Assembly (NCBI GenBank): GCA_027618305.1
Contig: JAQCFD010000005.1
Location: 1-32,971, forward strand
Origin: Pseudomonadota bacterium
GTDB taxonomy: Bacteria > Pseudomonadota > Alphaproteobacteria > UBA6615
Length of the DNA: 32,971 bases
Direction of reading: 5' to 3'
The notes beneath the pieces were generated by a model that was not told where the DNA came from, did not search any database, and was given only the letters and a program-made list of their open reading frames with translations. Every line of letters starts with the position of its first letter. Position 1 is the first letter of the stretch. This document shows, in pieces, positions 25,426 through 32,971 of this stretch. Position numbers and translations under genes: made by a program.

Positions 25426-27072
25426 GTGAAAATCTCGAACAGCTATGATGAGGCCTGGGGCGACTGGCGCTGGGACGTGCCGGATCGCTTCAACATGGGC
25501 GTGTCGGTCTGCGACGCGCAGAATCCAAAGGCGACGGCGCTGATCGTGCCGCAGCCGGACGGCGGGCGGCGCGAGTACAGCTTCGGCGATCTGAAGGCGC
25601 TGTCGAGCCGGCTCTCCAATCTGCTTGCGGCGCACGGGCTCCAGCGCGGCGACCGGGTCGCGGTGCTTCTGCCCCAGATCCCCGAGACGCTGGTCGCCCA
25701 CATCGCCGCCTATCGCGCCGGGTTCGTGGCCATGCCTCTGGCCCAGCTCTTCGGGCCGGATGCCCTGGAATACCGGCTGTCGGACAGCGGCGCGCGGGCG
25801 ATCGTGACCGACCGCGCGAGCTGCGCGAAGATCGCGCAGATCCGGGATTCGCTCCCCAATCTCGAGCTGGTGCTCTCCGTCGACGGGCCGGCGGATGACG
25901 GGGCGGGCGGCGCGCTCGACTTCCACGCCGAGCTGGAACGCGCCAAGGACAGCTTCGCCGCCGTCGACACGTCGAACGGCGACCCCGCGCTGCTGATCTA
26001 TACGTCCGGGACTACCGGCAACCCGAAGGGCGCGCTGCTGCCCCACCGGACGATGCTCGGCCATGTGCCCGGTGTCGACTTCATCTTCGACTTCCTGCCC
26101 CAGCCCGGCGACGTCATGTGGACGAATGCCGACTGGGCGTGGATCGGCGCGCTGATGGATTCGGCCATGCCGGCGCTCTATCACGGCATTCCGCAGGTCG
26201 TGAACCCGCCCGGCCGCTTCGATCCGGAGAAGGCCTTCGACCTGATGGCGCGCTACGGCGTGCGCAACGCCTTCGTGCCGCCCACCGGGCTCAAGGTGAT
26301 GCGCCAGGTCGACAATCCCCGCGCGCGTTACGACTATGACCTGCGCACCATGTTCTCGGGCGGCGAGGCGCTCGGCACCTCGCTGATGGACTGGGGCCGC
26401 GAGCAGCTGGGCGTGACCATCAACGAGGCCTACGGCCAGACCGAGTGCAACGTGATCGTCGGCTGCTGCGCGTCGATCATGACCCCGCCCGACGGCTCCA
26501 TGGGCCGCGCCTCGCCGGGCCACACGCTGCGCATCATGGACGAGGCGGGCAGCATCCAGGCGCCCGGCGATCTCGGCACGATCTGCGTCAAGGCCCCCGA
26601 CCCGGTGATGTTCCTCGAATACTGGAACAACCCCCAGGCGACCGAAGAGAAGTTCATCACCGATGAGAAGGGCGACCGCTGGCTGGATACGGGCGACAAG
26701 GCGACCATGGACGATGAGCGCTGGATCTACTTCGTCGGCCGCGCCGACGACGTGATCAACTCCGCCGGCTACCGCATCGGCCCCGCGGAGGTCGAGAATT
26801 CCCTGCTGACCCATCCGGCCGTGCAGACGTCGGCCGTGATCGGCGTGCCGGACGAGGCGCGCGGCGAGCTGGTGAAGGCCTATGTCATCCTGAAGGACGG
26901 GCAGACCCCGAGTGATGCGCTGGCCGCGGATATCCAGAACCACGTCAAGACCCGTCTGGCCGCGCACGAGTATCCGCGTGCGGTCGAATTCGTCACGGAA
27001 TTGCCGATGACCACGACCGGCAAGATCCAGCGCAAGGTTCTGCGTGAGCAAGAGGCGGCGAAGGCGTCCTGA
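25426..27072 (+). CDS. Acyl-CoA synthetase (AMP-binding)
   Basis: GTG start with upstream ggggga. LLIYTSGTTGNPKGALLPHRT, NEAYGQTECNVIVGCC, GDRWLDTGDKATMDDERWIYFVGRADDVINSAGYRIGPAEVE, PMTTTGKIQRKVLRE. Confidence 0.95.
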   Translation: MKISNSYDEAWGDWRWDVPDRFNMGVSVCDAQNPKATALIVPQPDGGRREYSFGDLKALSSRLSNLLAAHGLQRGDRVAVLLPQIPETLVAHIAAYRAGFVAMPLAQLFGPDALEYRLSDSGARAIVTDRASCAKIAQIRDSLPNLELVLSVDGPADDGAGGALDFHAELERAKDSFAAVDTSNGDPALLIYTSGTTGNPKGALLPHRTMLGHVPGVDFIFDFLPQPGDVMWTNADWAWIGALMDSAMPALYHGIPQVVNPPGRFDPEKAFDLMARYGVRNAFVPPTGLKVMRQVDNPRARYDYDLRTMFSGGEALGTSLMDWGREQLGVTINEAYGQTECNVIVGCCASIMTPPDGSMGRASPGHTLRIMDEAGSIQAPGDLGTICVKAPDPVMFLEYWNNPQATEEKFITDEKGDRWLDTGDKATMDDERWIYFVGRADDVINSAGYRIGPAEVENSLLTHPAVQTSAVIGVPDEARGELVKAYVILKDGQTPSDALAADIQNHVKTRLAAHEYPRAVEFVTELPMTTTGKIQRKVLREQEAAKAS

Positions 27073-27096
27073 GGGACTCCGGCCAGGGCGGCAGCG

Positions 27097-27573
27097 ATGG
27101 CGAAGTTTTCTCATCCCGATGTGTTCCTCGACCTTGTCGGCGAGGAGCTCGGTGTCAGCGACTGGGTGCTTATCGACCAGCCGATGATCGACGCGTTCGC
27201 CGATGCGACGAACGACCATCAATGGGTGCATGTGGACCCCGAACGCGCCGCGCGCGAGTTGCCGACAGGGACGACCATCGCCCATGGCTTCCTCGTCCTG
27301 TCGCTGCTCGCACCCTTGAGTTACGAGATCTTTGATGTCGGCCATGTCGCCCACGAGTTGAACTACGGACTCAACAAGGTGCGGTTCACGGCAATGGTGC
27401 CCGCCGGGTCGCGGATACGTCTGCGTCAGGTGTTGGCCGGCGCCGAGAAACGCGAGGATGGCGGCGTGTCCCTCGTCCTCGATGCGACGATCGAGCTGGA
27501 GGGCAGCGATCGGCCGGCAGCCGTCGTGCGGAATCTGCGGCTGATTTATCCGGAAGAAGGTTCGGCAGCTTAA
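27097..27573 (+). CDS. MaoC-family (R-specific hydratase-like) protein, copy 1
   Basis: IDAFADATNDHQWVHVDPERAARELPTGTTIAHGFLVLSLLAPL. Confidence 0.92.
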   Translation: MAKFSHPDVFLDLVGEELGVSDWVLIDQPMIDAFADATNDHQWVHVDPERAARELPTGTTIAHGFLVLSLLAPLSYEIFDVGHVAHELNYGLNKVRFTAMVPAGSRIRLRQVLAGAEKREDGGVSLVLDATIELEGSDRPAAVVRNLRLIYPEEGSAA

Positions 27574-27580
27574 GCTCTAT

Positions 27581-27710
27581 CGTCATGCCCGGGCTTGACC
27601 CGGGCATCTCCGCCTGAGCGGGAATCCGTAGCTTCATGTCGCCTCATACAGAGCTTGTCGAAGTATGAGGCGTTCCGCACTTCTCCTTCGACAGGCTCAG
27701 GATGAGGTGC
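27581..27710. repeat. Palindromic repeats in a convergent gap
   Basis: cgtcatgcccgggcttgacccgggcatctccgcc; cctcatacagagcttgtcgaagtatgagg; tccttcgacaggctcaggatgagg. Confidence 0.85.
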
Positions 27711-27720
27711 TTCTTCGAAA

Positions 27721-28794
27721 TCAGCTGCCGCCCTCGACCAGGCCCCAGGCGCGCATGGAGAGCTGGCGGGTGAGATCGCGGCGCAGCAGCGCTTCGGGCG
27801 ACGAGGCGTTGCCCTGGAGGCCGCGGAAATACACGCCCTGGATGATCGCCGCGAGGCGGAACAGGGACAGCACCAGATAAAAATTCCAGTTCTCGATCTC
27901 GTTCCGGCCGGTGTGCTTGCAGTAGGCGGCGACATAGTCGCTCTCCGACGGGATGCCCGGCGTCGTTGGGTCGAGGCCGCGCATGTCGCCAAAGGATTCT
28001 TCCGGCCAGTGGTAGGGCAGGCAGTTGTAGGCCAGGTCCGACAGGGGATGGCCCAGGGTCGACAGCTCCCAGTCCAGGACCGCGATCACCTTCGGTTCGT
28101 CATGGGCGACGATCAGGTTCTCCAGCCGGAAGTCGCCATGCACGATGGTGGTCTCGCTGTCGTCGGGCATGTTCTCGGGCAGCCAGGCCATGAGGTGGTC
28201 CATCTCGGCCAGCTCGTCGGTCTTGGAGGCCTCATACTGTTTCGACCAGCGCGCGACCTGGCGGCCCATATAGCCGCCGACCCGGCCGTAATCGCCGAGC
28301 CCCACAGCGTTGAAATCCACCTGATGCAGGGCAGCGAGGGTCTCGATCATCGACGCCGAGATCGCCGCGCGCTCGTCGGGCGGCAAATCGGGCAGGGAGG
28401 GATCGTGGAACACGCGGCCGTCAGCATGGTCCATCAGGAAGAACTCGGTGCCGACAATCGAAATATCCTCGCACAGAGCCAGTGTGCGCACGACAGGGAC
28501 CGGCGTGTCGGCGAGTGCGGACGTGATCCGGTGTTCCCGGTCCACGGCGTGTGCCGATGGCAGCAACTCGCCGGGCGGCTTCTTGCGCAGGACGTAGCGC
28601 CGCGCGTTGGCGTCGGTCAGCAGGAAGGTCGGGTTCGACATCCCGCCCTGGAACTGGGCGAGCTCGATCGGGCCTTCGAAACCGTCGATGTTGGCGGTCA
28701 TCCAGGCGATGAGTGCTGTGTCGTCGAACCGGTGCTGATCGAGGACGGGGACGACCTGGTCGGTACGCGAGAATGTGCGGTCGGCGGGGCTCAT
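27721..28794 (-). CDS. APH-type phosphotransferase family protein (ACAD10/11 kinase-domain-like / LvaA-like)
   Basis: GGMSNPTFLLTDANARRYVLRKKPPGELLPSAHAVDREHRI, TIVHGDFRLENLIVAHDEPKVIAVLDWELSTLGHPLSDLAYNCLPYHW. Confidence 0.88.
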   Translation of the reverse strand: MSPADRTFSRTDQVVPVLDQHRFDDTALIAWMTANIDGFEGPIELAQFQGGMSNPTFLLTDANARRYVLRKKPPGELLPSAHAVDREHRITSALADTPVPVVRTLALCEDISIVGTEFFLMDHADGRVFHDPSLPDLPPDERAAISASMIETLAALHQVDFNAVGLGDYGRVGGYMGRQVARWSKQYEASKTDELAEMDHLMAWLPENMPDDSETTIVHGDFRLENLIVAHDEPKVIAVLDWELSTLGHPLSDLAYNCLPYHWPEESFGDMRGLDPTTPGIPSESDYVAAYCKHTGRNEIENWNFYLVLSLFRLAAIIQGVYFRGLQGNASSPEALLRRDLTRQLSMRAWGLVEGGS

Positions 28795-28819
28795 GCGGTC
28801 ATCTTGGATTGTTTCATCG

Positions 28820-28890
28820 CCTCATCCTGAGCTTGACGAAGGATGAGTTTGGGAATGTCTCCTCATACTTCGACAGGCTCAGCATGAGGA
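28820..28890. repeat. Palindromic intergenic repeat
   Basis: cctcatcctgagcttgacgaaggatgag and cctcatacttcgacaggctcagcatgagga. Confidence 0.8.
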
Positions 28891-28893
28891 GTC

Positions 28894-29370
28894 TCAATTC
28901 TTTCCGATGGGCTCGGGGAACAGCAGCCGGACCGTCTGGGCGACGACCGCGGGCCGCTCGTTGCCTTCGAGCTCGATGACGCTGTCGAGGATCAGATGCA
29001 CGCTGCCGTCCGGGCGTTTTTCCGCACTGGCGAGAGACTGGCGCAGGCGGACCCTGGAATTCACAGGGACCATGGCCGTGAAACGCACTTTGTTGAGGCC
29101 GTAGTTGATCGTGTGGGCGAGGTTCTTGACCTGGAAGAACGGATAACTCAGGCCCGGGATCAGGGAGAGCACTAGGAAACCGTGGGCGATTGTCTTGCCC
29201 GTCGGCATTTCCCGGGCGGCGCGCTCGGGGTCGACGTGCAGCCACTGGTGATCGTTCGTGACCTCGGCGAAGGCATCGATCTGCGCCTGGTCGATTTCGA
29301 CCCAATCGCTGACGCCGAGTTCTTGGCCGACCTTGTCGAGGAACTCATCGGGGTGTCCATAGTGCGACAA
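28894..29370 (-). CDS. MaoC-family hydratase-like protein, copy 2
   Basis: IDAFAEVTNDHQWLHVDPERAAREMPTGKTIAHGFLVLSLIPGL; near-collinear with copy 1. Confidence 0.92.
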   Translation of the reverse strand: MSHYGHPDEFLDKVGQELGVSDWVEIDQAQIDAFAEVTNDHQWLHVDPERAAREMPTGKTIAHGFLVLSLIPGLSYPFFQVKNLAHTINYGLNKVRFTAMVPVNSRVRLRQSLASAEKRPDGSVHLILDSVIELEGNERPAVVAQTVRLLFPEPIGKN

Positions 29371-29487
29371 TTTTTCTGCTCCATTTGACCGGCGGTTCGG
29401 CCCTGCGCATCATAGCCGTCACTGCCGCATATACCAGAACCAGCGCGCAGAATTATCACAGGCGGGCACGGGAATCAGGGGACGGAA

Positions 29488-31581
29488 ATGAGTGACATCG
29501 TTGGCTATGAGGTCTCGGGCCGGATCGCCGTCCTGACCATCGACAACCCGCCGGTCAATGCGTTGGGGCTCGCGGTGCGTGAGGGGATCGTCGCCCAGAT
29601 GGAACGCGCCGCAGGGGATGCAAATGTCGATGCCATCGTGCTGATCGGGGCGGGCCGGACCTTTCCGGCCGGGGCCGACATCCGCGAATTCGACCAGCCC
29701 GCGCGCGAACCCCATCTGATGACCGTCATCGACCGGCTCGATGCCATCGAAAAGCCGATCGTCGCCGCCATTCATGGCACCGCATTGGGCGGTGGACTGG
29801 AGCTCACCCTGGGCTGCCACTTCCGCGTCGCGTCACCTTCCGCCCGCGTAGGCATGCCTGAGGTCAATCTGGGTATTTTCCCGGGTGCCGCCGGCACCCA
29901 GCGCCTGCCGCGGGTGGCGGGGCTCGATCACGCGCTTGAGTTGATCGTTCTGGGGCAACCCATCGGCGCCGCCAAGGCGCTGGAATACGGGATCGTGGAC
30001 AAGATCATCGAGGGTGATCTGCGGGCCGGCGCCGTCGCATTCGCCGAGAAAATCCTGGCCGATGGCATGCCGCGCCGAATCTCGAGCGAGCCGCGCGAGG
30101 GGATCGGCGCGCCCGAGGAACATGCCGCGACCATCGAGAAGTATCGCGATCTGGCCAACCAGCGTTTTCGCGGCCAGGACTCGCCCCATCAGGCGATCGA
30201 GAGCGTCATCGACGGGCTACGCATGCCCTATGACGAGGCGGTCGCGACGGACCGGACCCGCTTCGAGGCCTGCAAGAACAGCGGCCAGTCGGCGGCCCTG
30301 CGCTACGCGTTCTTCGCCGAACGCGAGGCGGCGAAGATCCCCGATATCGGCAAGGATGTGGCCCCCCGAGAGATCAACACGGCCGGGGTGATCGGTGCGG
30401 GCACTATGGGGCGAGGTATCGCTATCAGCCTGGCGGATTCGGGGCTGCCCGTGACCATCGTCGAGACGGGCCAGGCGGCGCTCGACGCCGCCATGGCCGA
30501 AATCGCGAAGCTCTACGACGCGATGGTGGCGCGGGGCCGGATCGATGCGGCGACCAGGGACGAACGGCTCGGGCGGATCACCGGCGCGGTGGATTACAGC
30601 GCCCTGGCGGACGCGGACCTCGTGATCGAGGTGGCGTTCGAGGATTTGGACGTGAAGAAGGAGATCTTCGGCGCGCTTGCGAAGGTTGCCAAGCCGGGTG
30701 CGATCCTGGCGACCAATACGTCCTACATGGATATCGACGCGATCGCGGCTGCCACATCGCGGCCCGAGGACGTCATCGGCCTGCATTACTTCGTGCCCGC
30801 GAACGTCATGCGCCTGCTCGAAGTGGTGCGGGGTGCGAAAAGCGCGCCCGATGCCGTTGCCACGGGCATGGCGCTGGCCAAGCGCACCGGCAAGATCGGC
30901 GTACTGGCCCGGGTCTGTCACGGATTTATCGCCAACCGGTCGCGCCTGCCGCTGGTGCGGGAGGCGACCTTTCTGGTCGAGGAGGGGGCGTCCCCAGACC
31001 AGGTGGACAAGGTGCTGACCGATCTGGGGATGCCGCTCGGCCCGCTGGCGGTCAGCGACCTGTCGGGCCTCGATGTGAGCTGGCGGATGCGCCAGTCGCT
31101 GGCCGATGAACGCGACCCCGATGCGCGTTACATGCACCTGGCCGACCGCATGTGCGAGCTCGGCCGCTTCGGCATCAAGGCCGGGCAGGGCTGGTATGCC
31201 TATGAAGACGGTGGCCGCCGGCCCCGGCCCGACCCGGAGGTCGAGGGGATCGCTGTGGCCGTGGCGAAGGAACAGGGCATCGCGCGCCGGGACATCTCCG
31301 ACGACGAGATCCACGCGCGGTGTTTGTATGCGGCGATCAACGAGGGCGCCAAGATCCTCGACGAGGGCATCGCCGCCCGCGCCTCGGACATCGACGTCAT
31401 GTGGCTCTACGGTTTTGCGTTTCCGCGTTGGCGCGGCGGCATCATGTTCATGGCCGACGAGATCGGGCTCGGCGAAATTCTCGACCAGATCAAGGCCTTC
31501 GAGGCCGCGCACGGGAAGCTCTGGACGCCGTCACCCCTGCTGGAACGCCTGGTGGCCGAGGGCGGCAGCTTTACCCGCTAG
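29488..31581 (+). CDS. Bifunctional enoyl-CoA hydratase / 3-hydroxyacyl-CoA dehydrogenase, copy 2
   Basis: [100 protein letters not shown]. Confidence 0.92.
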   Translation: MSDIVGYEVSGRIAVLTIDNPPVNALGLAVREGIVAQMERAAGDANVDAIVLIGAGRTFPAGADIREFDQPAREPHLMTVIDRLDAIEKPIVAAIHGTALGGGLELTLGCHFRVASPSARVGMPEVNLGIFPGAAGTQRLPRVAGLDHALELIVLGQPIGAAKALEYGIVDKIIEGDLRAGAVAFAEKILADGMPRRISSEPREGIGAPEEHAATIEKYRDLANQRFRGQDSPHQAIESVIDGLRMPYDEAVATDRTRFEACKNSGQSAALRYAFFAEREAAKIPDIGKDVAPREINTAGVIGAGTMGRGIAISLADSGLPVTIVETGQAALDAAMAEIAKLYDAMVARGRIDAATRDERLGRITGAVDYSALADADLVIEVAFEDLDVKKEIFGALAKVAKPGAILATNTSYMDIDAIAAATSRPEDVIGLHYFVPANVMRLLEVVRGAKSAPDAVATGMALAKRTGKIGVLARVCHGFIANRSRLPLVREATFLVEEGASPDQVDKVLTDLGMPLGPLAVSDLSGLDVSWRMRQSLADERDPDARYMHLADRMCELGRFGIKAGQGWYAYEDGGRRPRPDPEVEGIAVAVAKEQGIARRDISDDEIHARCLYAAINEGAKILDEGIAARASDIDVMWLYGFAFPRWRGGIMFMADEIGLGEILDQIKAFEAAHGKLWTPSPLLERLVAEGGSFTR

Positions 31582-32971
31582 TCGTTGCCGGGCTCCCACT
31601 CGGGGGCGACCAGGCGGCGCTTGCCGTCTTCGGTCTTGGCGATCCCGGGCTGGTCCATGTCTTTCCGGTCCCACAGCTGGCAGGTGACGGGCACATGTTT
31701 CTGGTCCAGCGCCTCGCAATAGTTCGTGTATTCGCACACCCGCACCGCATCGCCATGGCCCGAGCGGACCTTCCGGAACCAGTCCGGGTCGGCGAGGCTC
31801 TGGCGGGCGAAGCCGATGATGTCGGCATGGTCGTTCTGCAATATGTCCTCGGCCTGACGGAACCCGTGGATGCCCCCGGTCAGGACCACCGGGGTCTGGC
31901 ACCCCGCCGCGCGCACGGCGCCGCGGATCGCCGCCACCGGTTCCACGTTTCGGCCAAACGGCCCGCGCGCGTCGGAGATATATTGCGGCATGCACTCGTA
32001 GCCGCTCGGGCCCGTATAGGGATAGGCCGCCTGGCCGATGGCCGGGCGCTTGGCGTCCTCGAACTTGCCACCGCGCGAGAGCGACAAGACGTCAAAACCG
32101 GCCTGCGCGAAGGCCACGCCGAAATAGGCCGCGTCCTCGACCGTGTTGCCGCCGTCGATGCAATCCTCGGAGAGGAACCGCGTCCCGACCACATAGTCGT
32201 CGCCGACGGCCGCGCGGACGGCGTCATAGACTTCCAGCGGCAGCCGCGCGCGGTTCTCGCGCGATCCGCCATAGCCGTCGTCGCGGGTGTTCAGGGCCGA
32301 GAGGAACGACGCCATGGTGTAGGCATGGGCGTAGTGCAGCTCGACCCCGTCGAACCCGGCGTCGCGGGCGCGCCGCGCGGCGTCGGCGAACAACCCCGGC
32401 AGCACGGCCGGCAGTTCGGCGATCTGGGGCAGGTCCGTGTCCGTCACCCGCTCGCGGTAGCCCTGGTGCAGCGCCTCGATCTCGCGCGGGGTCAGCACGT
32501 CGGTGAGTTCGTCCTCGGGCAGTGCCGCCAGATGGTCGCGGATCGTCTCTTCGGTCCAGTCTCTCGCGTCCAGCGCATCACGATGCCGGCCGGTGATCGC
32601 GAGGAACCGCTCGAAATACTTCGCCGGGTCGGGCCGCCGCCGGACGGCGAGGAAATCGATCAGCTGGATGAACAGCCGGGTGTGGCCGCCGCTCTCCCGG
32701 CGCACGGTCTCGACGAGTTTGGTCAACCCGGGGATGAAGCGATCATCGCCGATCCGCAGCAGCGGGCCCGACGGGATATCCCGGATGCCCGTCGCCTCGA
32801 CCACAATCGCCCCGGGCCGTCCGCGCGCGAAGCGCCCGTACCAGTCCAGCACATTGTCGGTCACCGCGCCGTCGCCGGTGGCCCGCCACGGCACCATGGC
32901 GGGCACCCAGGTGCGGGAGTCGAGCCGGGCCGGGCCGAGATCGATGGGCTGGAACAGCCGGGCCTCGGCGG
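31578..32971 (-). CDS. NADH:flavin oxidoreductase / Old Yellow Enzyme-like protein, N-terminus truncated by window edge
   Basis: Frame stays open to the window end (EARLFQPIDLGPARLDSRTWVPAMVPWRATGDG...). GFDGVELHYAHAYTMASFLSALNTRDDGYGGSRENRARLPLEVYDAVRAAVG, ADIIGFARQSLADPDW. Confidence 0.92.
   Translation of the reverse strand, partial: AEARLFQPIDLGPARLDSRTWVPAMVPWRATGDGAVTDNVLDWYGRFARGRPGAIVVEATGIRDIPSGPLLRIGDDRFIPGLTKLVETVRRESGGHTRLFIQLIDFLAVRRRPDPAKYFERFLAITGRHRDALDARDWTEETIRDHLAALPEDELTDVLTPREIEALHQGYRERVTDTDLPQIAELPAVLPGLFADAARRARDAGFDGVELHYAHAYTMASFLSALNTRDDGYGGSRENRARLPLEVYDAVRAAVGDDYVVGTRFLSEDCIDGGNTVEDAAYFGVAFAQAGFDVLSLSRGGKFEDAKRPAIGQAAYPYTGPSGYECMPQYISDARGPFGRNVEPVAAIRGAVRAAGCQTPVVLTGGIHGFRQAEDILQNDHADIIGFARQSLADPDWFRKVRSGHGDAVRVCEYTNYCEALDQKHVPVTCQLWDRKDMDQPGIAKTEDGKRRLVAPEWEPGND

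Noticed and set aside
25396-27354. 652-aa minus-strand ORF opposite the acyl-CoA synthetase
   Set aside because: Low-complexity Arg/Gly/His/Val-rich composition typical of antisense ORFs in high-GC DNA; the sense strand encodes an unmistakable AMP-binding enzyme.

Overview
This 33 kb GC-rich window looks like an alphaproteobacterial-type chromosome (taxonomy is inference). It is almost entirely catabolic: about 30 CDSs, with no recognisable transposase, phage, CRISPR, tRNA or rRNA, and no recognisable transcription factor. Content includes an M14 carboxypeptidase, a VOC/extradiol-dioxygenase-like protein, two tandem FAH-family hydrolases, an AI-2E/PerM transporter, two carboxymuconolactone-decarboxylase-like proteins, a luciferase-like (LLM) flavin oxidoreductase, two gamma-glutamyltransferase-like enzymes, a methyltransferase, an exported alpha/beta hydrolase, two overlapping GSTs, a muconolactone-isomerase-like protein and an SLC13-type transporter. 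It also includes two fused enoyl-CoA hydratase/3-hydroxyacyl-CoA dehydrogenases, an SDR, an ACAD10/11-type acyl-CoA dehydrogenase, an ABM monooxygenase-like protein, a frameshifted amidohydrolase, an M20 amidase, an acyl-CoA synthetase, two MaoC hydratases flanking an APH-type kinase, and an OYE-like flavin oxidoreductase cut by the window edge. Main leads: (1) a dispersed set (ACAD11-like dehydrogenase, APH kinase, acyl-CoA synthetase, SDR) resembling a split 4-hydroxyacyl-CoA phosphorylation/elimination pathway feeding duplicated beta-oxidation enzymes; (2) six paralogous enzyme pairs; (3) palindromic intergenic repeats that fill every roomy convergent gap and no divergent gap, including a composite of about 182 bp present at 13.6 and 25.1 kb in circularly permuted register; (4) a single-base frameshift in an amidohydrolase. 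All family calls come from reading motifs by eye, not from searches.
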